Origin: Phycisphaeraceae bacterium
Lineage (GTDB): Bacteria; Planctomycetota; Phycisphaerae; Phycisphaerales; Phycisphaeraceae
Assembly: GCA_020849625.1 (NCBI GenBank)
Contig: JADLFV010000035.1
Span: forward strand, 1-46,457
Direction: 5' to 3'
DNA length: 46,457 bases
This document shows positions 7,427-15,423 of the stretch, one piece after another. Position 1 is the stretch's first letter. The number at the start of each line of letters is the position of its first letter. Position numbers and translations under genes: made by a program. Below the pieces are notes generated by a model, which was not told where the DNA came from, did no database searches, and was given only the letters and a program-made list of their open reading frames with translations.

Positions 7427-8065
7427 TCAACGCTCCGCGCCGGCCATGCGCTTGAGCACGTCCATCGTTCCGATGCGTTGCACGTCGGCGTCGGCTTGGT
7501 CCACGGTCGGCTCGTAGTCGCGCAGCGGCGGCGGCGCGGACAGTTCTTCGCTGTCACCTTCACGCCTGGCTAAACCCAATGCGCCGTTGCCGGTGACGGT
7601 CACGATCCAGCGGCCCTCGTCCAGCCGGCGATAGACGGCCTTGCCCTGCACCAGGTCGTTGTCGTCCCATTTCACGTCAGCCAGCTTGGGGTCGATCATC
7701 ACGCCACCCCTGGGCGGTGTGTCGGAGTCGAACACGCGGCGAATCCACAGGCGCCCGTCCAGCACCACGTAGTCCACGAACACTTCGCTGCCGGCGACGT
7801 ACGGCGTGTCGATGCGCTTGATCTCGCCCTCGGCGGTGCGGATGCTCACGCTGACATGGCCGTCGGCTACGACCAGTTCGGTGATGGCGGTGCGGCGGAC
7901 CGCTTCGTTGTAGGTGCGGCGAAGGTCCTGGTAGTGCTGCGACAACTCGCCGAGGCGTTGCCGGTAGATGTCGGCCTCCAGGTTGGCGCGCAGCCACTGG
8001 TAGCCGATCACGCCCGCCACGAGCAGGACGGCTGCCGACGCGATCTGTTGGAACCTGCGGGTCAT
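7427..8065 (-). CDS. Membrane-anchored protein of unknown function
   Basis: Not recognised. The 212-aa protein has one N-terminal transmembrane segment (about residues 8-26, ASAAVLLVAGVIGYQWL), a short predicted coiled coil (about 30-60), then a mostly beta, soluble domain. The orientation would place the soluble part outside the cytoplasm. The ATG at 8065 is chosen because the frame further upstream is proline-rich noise running through a palindrome. A GATAAC hexamer lies 7 nt upstream. It converges on hepT with only 3 nt between stops. Confidence 0.6.
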   Translation of the reverse strand: MTRRFQQIASAAVLLVAGVIGYQWLRANLEADIYRQRLGELSQHYQDLRRTYNEAVRRTAITELVVADGHVSVSIRTAEGEIKRIDTPYVAGSEVFVDYVVLDGRLWIRRVFDSDTPPRGGVMIDPKLADVKWDDNDLVQGKAVYRRLDEGRWIVTVTGNGALGLARREGDSEELSAPPPLRDYEPTVDQADADVQRIGTMDVLKRMAGAER

Positions 8066-8130
8066 CGTTTCTGTTATCGGCAGTTGGGGTGGTGGCGGCT
8101 TAAGAACGCCTCCGTGACCCCAAGCCGCGT

Positions 8131-8215
8131 CCTGAGGAGGAGTCCGCGACGACGAAGGGCCGGATCGAACGGTCGCCGTCCTTCCGATCCGGCCCTTCGT
8201 CGAAGACTCCTCAGG
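8131..8215. repeat. Long palindrome in a divergent promoter region
   Basis: Perfect 18-bp arms at 8150-8167 and 8185-8202 (CGACGAAGGGCCGGATCG and its complement) are extended by CCTGAGGAG (8131-8139) and CTCCTCAGG (8207-8215). It lies between two divergently transcribed genes, so a terminator role is unlikely. The CCTGAGGAG...CGAAGG wording resembles dispersed intergenic repeats of other bacteria. A role as regulator site or mobile repeat is open. Confidence 0.7.
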
Positions 8216-8258
8216 GCTCGGCTTGCGAGGCGGTGGCGGTCGAGCGATACTGCGAGCC

Positions 8259-10277
8259 ATGAAGAAAACCCAATCTTTCGTCGCCGTCCTGGCGGGGCTG
8301 ATTCTGCACACGCTGGCCATCGCGGTCGCCGCTTACGGGGGCGGATTGGAGATGCCGGCCATCTTCACCGACCACATGGTCCTGCAGCAGGAAAAACCGG
8401 TGTCGGTCTGGGGCAAGGCTGACCCGGACACGCAGGTGACCGTCAGCTTCGGCGAGCGCAGCGCCCAGACCAAAGCGGGCGGCGACGGCTCGTGGATGGT
8501 CGCGCTCAAGAGCATGAAGGCCAGCTTCGAGCCGCGGCAGTTGATGGTGAGCAGCGGCGATCAGACGCTGATCTTCGATGACGTGCTGGTGGGCGAAGTC
8601 TGGCTGTGTTCAGGCCAGTCTAACATGCAGTGGGATCTGGCTCGCTGCGACGATGCGGAGATGGAGATCGCGCTGGCCGACTGGCCCAACATCCGCCTGT
8701 TCTACGTGCAGCGCATCGCATCAGATGTACCGACGGACGTGGTGGGTCAATGGGAACGCTGCAGCCCGGACAATGCCGGCGCGTTCAGCGGCGTGGCGTA
8801 CTTCTTCGGACGCGATCTGTATCAGCGATTGAACGTGCCCATCGGACTTGTCCATTCCTCCTGGGGCGGCACGCGGGCAGAGGCGTGGACCCGCTGCTCG
8901 GTCATGGCGGAAAACCCGATGACCAAACCCATTCTCGATAAATGGGAGAGTGATCTGGCGACCTATGATCAGCGCCACGAAGAATGGCAGCAGCAGAACG
9001 CCGCATACATGGACATCGTCGAGAGCGATCTGAAACCCGCCGAGGCCCCGCCCCTGGCGGCAGTGGCATTCGATGACAGCGCCTGGGCTGACGCGACCCT
9101 TCCGGGCAACTGGGAAAAGACCGATCCCGATCTGGACGGTGTCGTCTGGTATCGCAAGATGGTGGAGCTTCCCGAAGCTTTGCGCGGCAAGGAACTGCAA
9201 CTGAATTTGGGCATGATCAACGACCAGGACTGGACCTTCGTGCAGGGCTTGGCGGTGGGACATCTGAACGGCCGTTCCTCCCTGCGCCTCTACACGATCC
9301 CTGCCGAACAGACCGTCGGCCCCACGCTGACCATCGCGGTGCGCGTTTTTGACGCTGGCGCCGATGGCGGTTTCGAAAGCGAAGAAAGCGAACTGTGGCT
9401 GGGCGCGATGGAAGCCGGGGCTGGTGAAGAAACCGTCAGTCTGGCCGGCGCCTGGAAGATGCACGTGGCCTATCGCAAGTCGCCGTCTGATCCCGTGCCG
9501 TCGGCCGAGCCGCTGGGCCCCAAGGATCGCCATCGCCCGGAGAATCTCAGTCGCGGCATGATTCAGCCGCTGGCGCCCTACGCTTTGCGCGGGGCCATCT
9601 GGTACCAGGGTGAATCCAACGCCAGCCGGGCCGCCCAGTATCGCGTGCTGCTGCCGATGATGATCAAGGACTGGCGCGATCAGTGGAACGACAAGGACAT
9701 GCCCTTCGGCATCGTGCAACTGGCCAACTACTACGACGTGACCACCGAGCCGACCGATCCGCCCTGGGCTCACCTGCGCGACGCGCAACTGTTCACCGCC
9801 AAGACCGTACCCCACACCGGGCTGGCGGTAATCATCGACGCGGGCATGGCCAAGAACATCCACCCCACCGACAAGTTCACCGTCGGCCATCGGCTGGCAC
9901 GCTGGGCCTTGCACGATGTGTACGACATGGACGTGCTGCGCGGCGGCCCGGTGTATGAAAAAATGCAGACCAAGGCTGACAAGGCGCGCGTGCGCTTCAC
10001 CGATGTAGGTGAAGGCCTGGCGGTGCGCGGCGACGGTCCGCTGCACGAGTTCACCATCGCGGGTGAAGATCGCGTGTGGCATCACGCCGAAGCTGAGATT
10101 GTGGGCAAGGACATGGTGGAAGTGTGGTCGCCGCAGGTGAGCAAAGCGGTGGCGGTGCGCTACGGCTGGTCCAACAATCCGGCGGACCCCAACCTGGTCA
10201 ACAGCGAAAACCTGCCCGCCTCGCCCTTCCGCAGCGACGACTGGCCCGGGCCGACGGATGATGCGCTGGAGCCGTGA
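8259..10277 (+). CDS. Secreted sialate O-acetylesterase
   Basis: Predicted exported SGNH-type esterase that removes O-acetyl groups from sialic acids or other acetylated glycans. A signal peptide (residues 1-25, MKKTQSF plus a hydrophobic core) precedes an N-terminal beta domain starting LEMPAIFTDHMVLQQEKPVSVWG, which is highly typical. The nucleophile block is WLCSGQSNMQW (Ser121). WGGTRAEAW and WYQGESN follow, and a jelly-roll-like insert occupies about residues 255-400. The catalytic His/Asp region is near the C-terminus (GMAKNIHPTDK). GATACT lies 7 nt before the ATG. The gene ends 11 nt before the first REP copy. It fits a polysaccharide-degrading lifestyle together with the GH130 and nagB genes. 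Confidence 0.9.
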   Translation: MKKTQSFVAVLAGLILHTLAIAVAAYGGGLEMPAIFTDHMVLQQEKPVSVWGKADPDTQVTVSFGERSAQTKAGGDGSWMVALKSMKASFEPRQLMVSSGDQTLIFDDVLVGEVWLCSGQSNMQWDLARCDDAEMEIALADWPNIRLFYVQRIASDVPTDVVGQWERCSPDNAGAFSGVAYFFGRDLYQRLNVPIGLVHSSWGGTRAEAWTRCSVMAENPMTKPILDKWESDLATYDQRHEEWQQQNAAYMDIVESDLKPAEAPPLAAVAFDDSAWADATLPGNWEKTDPDLDGVVWYRKMVELPEALRGKELQLNLGMINDQDWTFVQGLAVGHLNGRSSLRLYTIPAEQTVGPTLTIAVRVFDAGADGGFESEESELWLGAMEAGAGEETVSLAGAWKMHVAYRKSPSDPVPSAEPLGPKDRHRPENLSRGMIQPLAPYALRGAIWYQGESNASRAAQYRVLLPMMIKDWRDQWNDKDMPFGIVQLANYYDVTTEPTDPPWAHLRDAQLFTAKTVPHTGLAVIIDAGMAKNIHPTDKFTVGHRLARWALHDVYDMDVLRGGPVYEKMQTKADKARVRFTDVGEGLAVRGDGPLHEFTIAGEDRVWHHAEAEIVGKDMVEVWSPQVSKAVAVRYGWSNNPADPNLVNSENLPASPFRSDDWPGPTDDALEP

Positions 10278-10288
10278 GTGTGAAATCC

Positions 10289-10363
10289 ACGGGCGGTGAA
10301 CCGCCCTCCGCCGCGCCCGAATTGCGCATCCAGGCGCGGCGGAGACGGCTTCAGCCGCCGTCC
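10289..10363. repeat. REP element, upstream copy flanking the RAYT gene
   Basis: A 75-nt unit that matches the copy at 10970 in the same orientation, with three mismatches over the first 72 nt. It contains a GGGCGG-TGAA-CCGCCC hairpin, a long CCGCCGCGCC stem and a terminal GGCTTCAGCC hairpin. Three mismatches, including two in the central stem, make this copy less perfect. The RAYT -10 hexamer starts just behind it. Confidence 0.85.
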
Positions 10364-10365
10364 GA

Positions 10366-10371
10366 TATACT
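10366..10371 (+). promoter_or_regulatory. -10 hexamer TATACT of the RAYT gene
   Basis: TATACT ends 6 nt before the ATG at 10378, directly behind the upstream REP copy. A leaderless transcript is predicted. Confidence 0.4.
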
Positions 10372-10377
10372 GATCTC

Positions 10378-10980
10378 ATGTCCGGGCCCATCCACAAAAC
10401 CTCCGCTCACGGCGACGAATGGCGGCACGGCAAACATCGCTTCGAACACTGGTACGCTGACAACCAGGTCTATTTCATCACCGCCCGCTGCCGTGATCGC
10501 TTTCCCGCGCTCGCCTCCGAGCAGACCAAGGCCATCTTTTGGGATCGCTTCGATCACTGGTCCGGTGAATGCGGCATCCTGCCGTGGATTGTTTCGCTGC
10601 TGGACAATCACTATCACCTGCTGGCCTACAATCGCAGCGCCGACGGCCTTCGCCACTTCATGTCGCGCTTGCACGGCTCAGTCGCCAAGCTGGTCAACGA
10701 CACATTGCCGCAGCGGCGGGCTGATTTCTGGCGCGACGATGAAGGCCGGGAGTTTTTCGACGGGTGCATCCGCAATGCCAAACAGGCGCGATTGACGTTT
10801 CGCTACGTTCTGCTGCAGTGTCGGCGACACGGCATCTGCAACGATCCGCGGGATTATCCGCACACGCGGGTGTACGTGGACTGCGAACGTGCGATTCAAG
10901 AGGCGCAGGAGTTGAGCGCGTTCATGCAGGGGGTGCCGTATCAGCGTTATGAGGGGCGTGGGCGTAAGGACGGGCGGTGA
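10378..10980 (+). CDS. REP-associated tyrosine transposase (RAYT, Y1 HUH family)
   Basis: Y1 HUH endonuclease of 200 aa related to IS200/IS605 TnpA. These proteins cut single-stranded DNA at REP hairpins and are thought to spread them. VYFITARCRDR forms the first strand, the metal-binding HUH motif is DNHYHLLAY (His78, His80), and the catalytic Tyr is Tyr143 in FRYVLLQCRR. The gene is framed by direct copies of a REP element; its stop codon lies within the first hairpin of the downstream copy. There is no partner tnpB. This is a self-contained REP-RAYT unit that appears intact. Confidence 0.88.
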   Translation: MSGPIHKTSAHGDEWRHGKHRFEHWYADNQVYFITARCRDRFPALASEQTKAIFWDRFDHWSGECGILPWIVSLLDNHYHLLAYNRSADGLRHFMSRLHGSVAKLVNDTLPQRRADFWRDDEGREFFDGCIRNAKQARLTFRYVLLQCRRHGICNDPRDYPHTRVYVDCERAIQEAQELSAFMQGVPYQRYEGRGRKDGR

Positions 10981-11044
10981 ACCGCCCTCCGCCGCGCCCG
11001 GATTGCGCATCCGGGCGCGGCGGAGGCGGCTTCAGCCGCCGGGG
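10970..11044. repeat. REP element, downstream copy flanking the RAYT gene
   Basis: Second 75-nt copy. It has three hairpins: GGGCGG/CCGCCC, a perfect 16-bp central stem with a TGCGC loop, and GGCGGCT/AGCCGCC with a 2-nt loop. It contains the RAYT stop codon and ends 3 nt before the tmk stop on the other strand, so it may also terminate both converging transcripts. Confidence 0.88.
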
Positions 11045-11047
11045 TAT

Positions 11048-11692
11048 TCACGCAAAGCGCGCGGCCAGCTTCGCCATCAGATCGGCGAATACGGTGTCGG
11101 CGTCCATGTGCGACGGCACCACCAGGTAATGCTGCGGATCGTTTTTCGCCTGGTCCAGATAGCCCTGGCGCACCTTGGCGTGATAGGCAGCCCCCTTCGA
11201 TTCCATGCGGTCCAGCAGCGGGTTCAGCCGCATCGCGGCCGTGCGCTCGTCCACATCAAACACCACCACCAGGTCCGGCCAGGTCTGGCCCAGCGCCACC
11301 TGCCCCACGCGCAGGATGTCGCTGATGGGAATGCCCCCGGCCGCGCCCTGGTAAGCGAGCGTCGAGCTGATGAAACGATCGGCCAACACCAGTTGACCTG
11401 CTTGCAGGGCCGGTCGGATGCGCTCGGCGACCAGTTGGGCCCGGCTGGCCATGAACAAAAGCATCTCGCAGCGCAGGTCCATTTCGCCGTGCGCGTCGTC
11501 CTGGTACTCCAACAGAACCTTGCGGATCGCTTCGCCCACCATGGTGCCGCCCGGCTCGCGCACCTCGCACACCGGGATGCCCTGCCGGGTTGCCGCCTCG
11601 GAGAAACGGCGGAACTGCGTGCTCTTGCCGCTGCCGTCGGGGCCGTCGAAGACCAGAAACCTGCCACGCAATTGGTTCAGCCATGGGTTCAC
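11048..11692 (-). CDS. tmk: Thymidylate kinase
   Basis: Phosphorylates dTMP to dTDP. The P-loop is FDGPDGSGKST near residues 15-25. REPGGT follows, then the DR motif in LADRFISSTLAYQG. The LID region (DRMESKGAAYHAKVRQGYL) carries the family pattern. The GTG at 11692 gives a 214-aa protein of normal size, and TATCCT lies 7 nt upstream. The longer frame to 11881 adds 63 residues unlike the family and overlaps the divergent methyltransferase gene, so it is rejected. Confidence 0.9.
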   Translation of the reverse strand: MNPWLNQLRGRFLVFDGPDGSGKSTQFRRFSEAATRQGIPVCEVREPGGTMVGEAIRKVLLEYQDDAHGEMDLRCEMLLFMASRAQLVAERIRPALQAGQLVLADRFISSTLAYQGAAGGIPISDILRVGQVALGQTWPDLVVVFDVDERTAAMRLNPLLDRMESKGAAYHAKVRQGYLDQAKNDPQHYLVVPSHMDADTVFADLMAKLAARFA

Positions 11693-11757
11693 GGCCGGTA
11701 GGATATGACAAAGTGTGACGGTCTGCTGCGAACCGGCGCATGCACTATGATGAACGG

Positions 11758-12384
11758 ATGTCAGGCGACCCGTCGTACCTGTCGGCTTACCGTGAAGCGG
11801 TGCATCAGCACGGCTGCGAGTTCGAGTCCACGCTGTGGGCCAACGAAAAAACGCAGCGCGTGCGCTTCGAGGTGTTTGCACGGATGTGCGATCTTTCCTG
11901 CCGCCGCATTCTCGATGCCGGCTGCTCGCGCGGGGACCTGGCGGCTTACCTGCTGGAAAACAGAATCGACTACCAGCACTTCATCGGGCTGGATGCCGTG
12001 GGCGAACTGATCCAATTCGCGCAGAACCGCAAGCTGCCCCGCAGCGAGTTTCACGGCGGCGACTTCGTCACCCATCCGAAACTGTTGCAGACCGGCGATC
12101 CGCAGGTGATCGTCTTCTGCGGCTCGCTGAACACCATGAAGCTGGACACCGTGATCGATGTGCTCGATGCCGCGTGGCGGGCGACGCGGGAAACGCTGAT
12201 GTTCAACTTCCTTTCCGACTGTGCCACCGAACACGCCCCCCGCCAGACCGGGCCGGCCTATCGCCTGAGCACCATGGTGCTGCTGGAATGGGCTCTGGAC
12301 CAGAGCGATCACGTCGCCTTCCGCCAGGATTACTTCCCCCACGGCCATGACGCGACGATCCGCTTGGATAAAGCGAGCGTGTAA
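11758..12384 (+). CDS. Class I SAM-dependent methyltransferase
   Basis: Methyltransferase of 208 aa. SAM motif I is ILDAGCSRGDLAAYL, followed by FIGLDAV (strand-2 acid) and a motif II-like VIVFCGSLNTM. Substrate unknown. ATG 11758 is chosen because TATGAT ends 6 nt before it; the in-frame ATG at 11740 would add six residues. Downstream a double hairpin separates it from a converging isomerase gene. Confidence 0.7.
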   Translation: MSGDPSYLSAYREAVHQHGCEFESTLWANEKTQRVRFEVFARMCDLSCRRILDAGCSRGDLAAYLLENRIDYQHFIGLDAVGELIQFAQNRKLPRSEFHGGDFVTHPKLLQTGDPQVIVFCGSLNTMKLDTVIDVLDAAWRATRETLMFNFLSDCATEHAPRQTGPAYRLSTMVLLEWALDQSDHVAFRQDYFPHGHDATIRLDKASV

Positions 12385-12395
12385 TGACATTCGGT

Positions 12396-12441
12396 CCGAG
12401 CCAGAATGGCTCGGCTATTTAGCCCGGCCATCCTGGCCGGG
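12396..12441. repeat. REP-like double hairpin between converging genes
   Basis: Two 8-bp stems with 3-nt loops: CCGAGCCA-GAA-TGGCTCGG (12396-12414) and CCCGGCCA-TCC-TGGCCGGG (12423-12441). Both share the CCA/TGG closing pattern. Likely a bidirectional terminator or REP-type element between the methyltransferase and isomerase genes. Confidence 0.65.
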
Positions 12442-12455
12442 TTTCCGCGACATAT

Positions 12456-13283
12456 TCAACGGCCCGCCAGCAAACCGCTGATCAGCTCAGCTGCGTGCAG
12501 CACATCTTTGGCGCGTTCGCCGCCGGCTTCGCGCTCGATGACGTAGCAGCCTTTGTAACCGCCGCCTTCCAGCGTGCTGACGAAGGCCGGCCAGTCCACT
12601 TCGCCGTCGCCGGCCGCCACTTCCTTGCCCCAGGTGCCGGGTGTTTTGGTTTTGATGGCGTCCTTGACGTGAACCTGCCCGATGCGCGGCAGCAGCAGGC
12701 GGAGGGCTTCGATGGGGTCGCCCTTGCCGTACAGGATCATGTTGGCGGGATCGAAGTTGGCTTTGACGTTATCGCGGTCGAGGTGATCGAGGAAACGGAT
12801 CAGCGTGGTCGCTGTCTCCTGGCCCGATTCCAGCAACAGCGTCAGGCCGTGGTCGGCAAACAGGTCCGCGATGCGGCGCAGGCGATCGATAATCGTCTTG
12901 AAGGTCGGATGAGATTGATCCTCCGGCAGGAACCCGGCATGCGAACTGACCATCTTCATGCCCAGTGTCTCGGCCAGCGGCGCCACGCGCTGCACGATGT
13001 CCCAGTTGGCCGGCCAGGTGGCGTCGGGCACGATGCCGCCGGTGAGGCGAATGGTCTCCAGCGTCGAGTAATTTTCGCCCACGGTGCCGTACATCCCGCT
13101 GGCCAGTTTCACGCCCGCCTGCTCCAGCAACGGTCTGACATCCGCCCAGGCGGAAAGGTCCTTCAACAGCGGCATCAGCGACAACTGCACGTTGGGGATA
13201 CCCAATCGGGAAAGGCCGGCCGCCAGTTCCTGCGCCGATGCGGGCTTGAGCGACCAACTGCACAGACCGATGCGTTTATTCAT
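12456..13283 (-). CDS. Sugar phosphate isomerase/epimerase family protein
   Basis: Xylose-isomerase-like TIM barrel (AP endonuclease 2 superfamily) of 275 aa. Metal-ligand positions fit LLLESGQE (Glu), VKANFDPANMI (Asp), IGQVHVKDA (His, Asp) and YVIEREAG (Glu). The opening IGLCSWSLKP is usual for the group. The sugar acted on is unknown. ATG 13283 overlaps the end of the upstream symporter gene by 8 nt, so the two are translationally coupled; the symporter probably imports a compound processed by this enzyme. Confidence 0.8.
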   Translation of the reverse strand: MNKRIGLCSWSLKPASAQELAAGLSRLGIPNVQLSLMPLLKDLSAWADVRPLLEQAGVKLASGMYGTVGENYSTLETIRLTGGIVPDATWPANWDIVQRVAPLAETLGMKMVSSHAGFLPEDQSHPTFKTIIDRLRRIADLFADHGLTLLLESGQETATTLIRFLDHLDRDNVKANFDPANMILYGKGDPIEALRLLLPRIGQVHVKDAIKTKTPGTWGKEVAAGDGEVDWPAFVSTLEGGGYKGCYVIEREAGGERAKDVLHAAELISGLLAGR

Positions 13284-14823
13284 GCTCATGCCCACGATGA
13301 TAGCCATTGCCGCTTCGCCCTGCAGCGCAGATAAGCAGACTCAGCACCGTCCCGGCCAGCATGGTCCACGGCATGGCGATACTCGGTGGTTTGTCCATCA
13401 CGAGTTTCATCACATAAGGCTGCGTAGCCAGCACAAACAACGCCCCCACCACCATGGCTGTAATGACGCTGCGCTCACTGCCGCGGCCCGGCAGCAGCAG
13501 CGCGGTCAGAAACACGCCCAGCAGTCCGGTGTAGGCGAACGTCATCACGCTGAGGGCAAAGTGCAGCAGACTCTGCGCCTGCGGGTCGTACAGCAGCAGC
13601 ATCAGCAGCCCGAACACCATCAGCAGCGCCCCCATCATCACCACCGCCCCGCGGCTATGCCGGTCGCTGTGGTCGCCGCGCACGTCGGCCAGCCAACTGG
13701 CGGCCATGGCGTTGACCGCCGAGTCGTAGCTGCCCATGGCCACCGCCAGCAGACCCGCCATGGCCAGGCCGCTGAGGCCCACCGGCAGGTGATTGGTCAG
13801 ATACTGCGGATAGACCTTTTCGCTATGGATCAGCACATCGTGCGGAAAGGCGTCGCCCATGAGGTCCGGCCGCTGATAGAAAATCGCCAGCAGCAGCCCG
13901 ATGATCATAAACAAGCTGATGATAGGAATGCCCGCCAGGATGGCAGCGATGATCGAGGCGCTGCCGCGCCAGGCGCTGCGGGTGGTGAGCAGGCGCTGGG
14001 CCAGGTCGTGATCGCAGCCGTAGGCCGCGACGTTGAGCGTGGTCACCGCCAGCGCGCCCCAGACGGTGTAGGGTAGCGACAGATCGAAGCGCCAGTCCAC
14101 GACCTTCAGTTTGTTGACTTCGCTCACCGCCCCGCCGGCATCGGGCACGGTGAAGTGGCGCAGCTCGTGCAGGATTTCGCCGATCGATAGTGGAATCGCC
14201 CGCAGCAGCAGCGCGATGCAGAGCAGGGCTGCGCCGATAACCACAAGCAACTGCACCACATCCGTCCAGATCACCGCGCGGATGCCGCCCAGCGCGGTGT
14301 AAGCGGTGCCCACGATGGACAGCGCCACCACTGCGCCGGCTACGGCCGTGAAATCCGTCTTGCCGAAGAGAATGAAACTGAACGCGATGCCCGCCATGAA
14401 CAGGCGGGCCCCGGAGGCCATCAGTCTTCCCACCAGGAAGGTCACGCTGGCAGCGGTGGCAGCCCGGGGCCCGATGCGCTGGCCGAGGTAGCCGTAGATC
14501 GTCAGCGTGCCCGCATGATAGAACGCGGGGACGAACCAGGCGGCCACAATCAGCGCCCCGAGGATGCCGCCGAGGTTGAGGATCAGGTACGTCAGGTTGC
14601 CGTCGAACGATTCCTGCGGGGCGCCGATGAAGGTGGCGGCACTGAGCGACGACGCCAGTACGCTCATGCCCACCGCCCATGCGGGCATCTGCCGCGAGCC
14701 GAGGAAGAAATCCGTCTCATCGCTGGTCCGCCGGGCCAGGATAAAACCGATGCCCATCATGGCCGCCATGTAAGCTGCCAGGATCGTCCAGTCGATCACC
14801 CCGAACGCGGCCAGTGTGGTCAT
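13276..14823 (-). CDS. Sodium:solute symporter (SSS family)
   Basis: Inner-membrane sodium-coupled transporter of 515 aa with about 13 hydrophobic helices. TSDETDFFLGSRQMPAW is the characteristic loop after helix 1, and the sequence continues VGMSVLASSLSAATFIGAP and YTALGGIRAVIWTDVVQ, the usual SSS signatures. Substrate is probably a sugar or carboxylate, inferred from the coupled isomerase gene. ATG 14823 is preferred over 14832 because TATCAT (14831-14836) ends exactly 7 nt upstream. Confidence 0.88.
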   Translation of the reverse strand: MTTLAAFGVIDWTILAAYMAAMMGIGFILARRTSDETDFFLGSRQMPAWAVGMSVLASSLSAATFIGAPQESFDGNLTYLILNLGGILGALIVAAWFVPAFYHAGTLTIYGYLGQRIGPRAATAASVTFLVGRLMASGARLFMAGIAFSFILFGKTDFTAVAGAVVALSIVGTAYTALGGIRAVIWTDVVQLLVVIGAALLCIALLLRAIPLSIGEILHELRHFTVPDAGGAVSEVNKLKVVDWRFDLSLPYTVWGALAVTTLNVAAYGCDHDLAQRLLTTRSAWRGSASIIAAILAGIPIISLFMIIGLLLAIFYQRPDLMGDAFPHDVLIHSEKVYPQYLTNHLPVGLSGLAMAGLLAVAMGSYDSAVNAMAASWLADVRGDHSDRHSRGAVVMMGALLMVFGLLMLLLYDPQAQSLLHFALSVMTFAYTGLLGVFLTALLLPGRGSERSVITAMVVGALFVLATQPYVMKLVMDKPPSIAMPWTMLAGTVLSLLICAAGRSGNGYHRGHEHE

Positions 14824-14830
14824 CGTGAGC

Positions 14831-14836
14831 ATGATA
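14831..14836 (-). promoter_or_regulatory. -10 hexamer TATCAT of the symporter-isomerase operon
   Basis: TATCAT, one mismatch from consensus, lies 7 nt before ATG 14823. It predicts a leaderless mRNA for the two-gene unit. Confidence 0.4.
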
Positions 14837-14946
14837 ACTGTTGTGGCGTCGCGGCATCACTTGTTGAGCCTCAGCCACAGCCCGCATAATCGTCACACCC
14901 ACAAGGCTTCCGGGAGCCTGGCACGCGGCTAGCATGGATATCTGCC

Positions 14947-15294
14947 ATGCGGATGCTCTACGTCATCACCGCCCTCGCGCTGGCCGCGGCCCTGGCTGGT
15001 TGTTCGACCGCTCCCAGCATGACCCGCGAAGGTCCGACGCTGGACCGCAATGGTCGGCCGCGCTCGCTGGCACTGGACAGCCGCCCCATGATCAGGCTCG
15101 CCGCCGACCAACCCGACGCCTGGTGGAGCGCCCGCAACGACCTGCCCCGGGCCGTGGCCGTGCCCAACGACGGCCTGCTCTACGACGTGACCGAGGTCCG
15201 CACCTACGATCGGCTTTACTCCCACGACGGCCGCGTGCACGATCACTTCCGTCAACACACCTACAGCACGCGCGTCCGCTCGCACACACCCTGA
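14947..15294 (+). CDS. Small lipoprotein of unknown function
   Basis: A 115-aa protein with a type II signal peptide: MRMLYVITALALAAALAGC, with lipobox LAGC and Cys19 as the lipidated residue. The mature part is polar, Arg/Asp/Tyr-rich and has no recognised domain. Residue +2 after Cys is Ser, which would favour outer-membrane placement if Proteobacterial rules apply. A palindrome separates it from lpxB. Confidence 0.6.
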   Translation: MRMLYVITALALAAALAGCSTAPSMTREGPTLDRNGRPRSLALDSRPMIRLAADQPDAWWSARNDLPRAVAVPNDGLLYDVTEVRTYDRLYSHDGRVHDHFRQHTYSTRVRSHTP

Positions 15295-15337
15295 AAGCGT
15301 GTGCGAAGCAAATGATGACGAGAAGGCACGATCTCCA

Positions 15338-15404
15338 AAGCCCACCCACTCCCGAGGGTGGGCCGCCCGGCAACGGAGTCCCGGCAACGGGAGTTGTTGG
15401 GCTT
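15338..15404. repeat. REP-like compound hairpin upstream of lpxB
   Basis: Outer arms AAGCCCA (15338-15344) and TGGGCTT (15398-15404) enclose GCCCACCC/GGGTGGGC (15340-15363) and a small CCCG/CGGG hairpin; ACTCCCG (15348-15354) and CGGGAGT (15388-15394) offer an alternative pairing. It lies between two genes on the same strand. Confidence 0.55.
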
Positions 15405-15423
15405 GGGTCGATAAGATGGCGTC

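Noticed and set aside
8721..10397. 558-aa frame opposite the sialate O-acetylesterase
   Set aside because: His/Arg/Gln-rich antisense translation without any family signature, while the plus strand has all SGNH motifs.
13084..14076. 330-aa frame opposite the isomerase and symporter
   Set aside because: His/Gln-rich antisense of transmembrane coding sequence.
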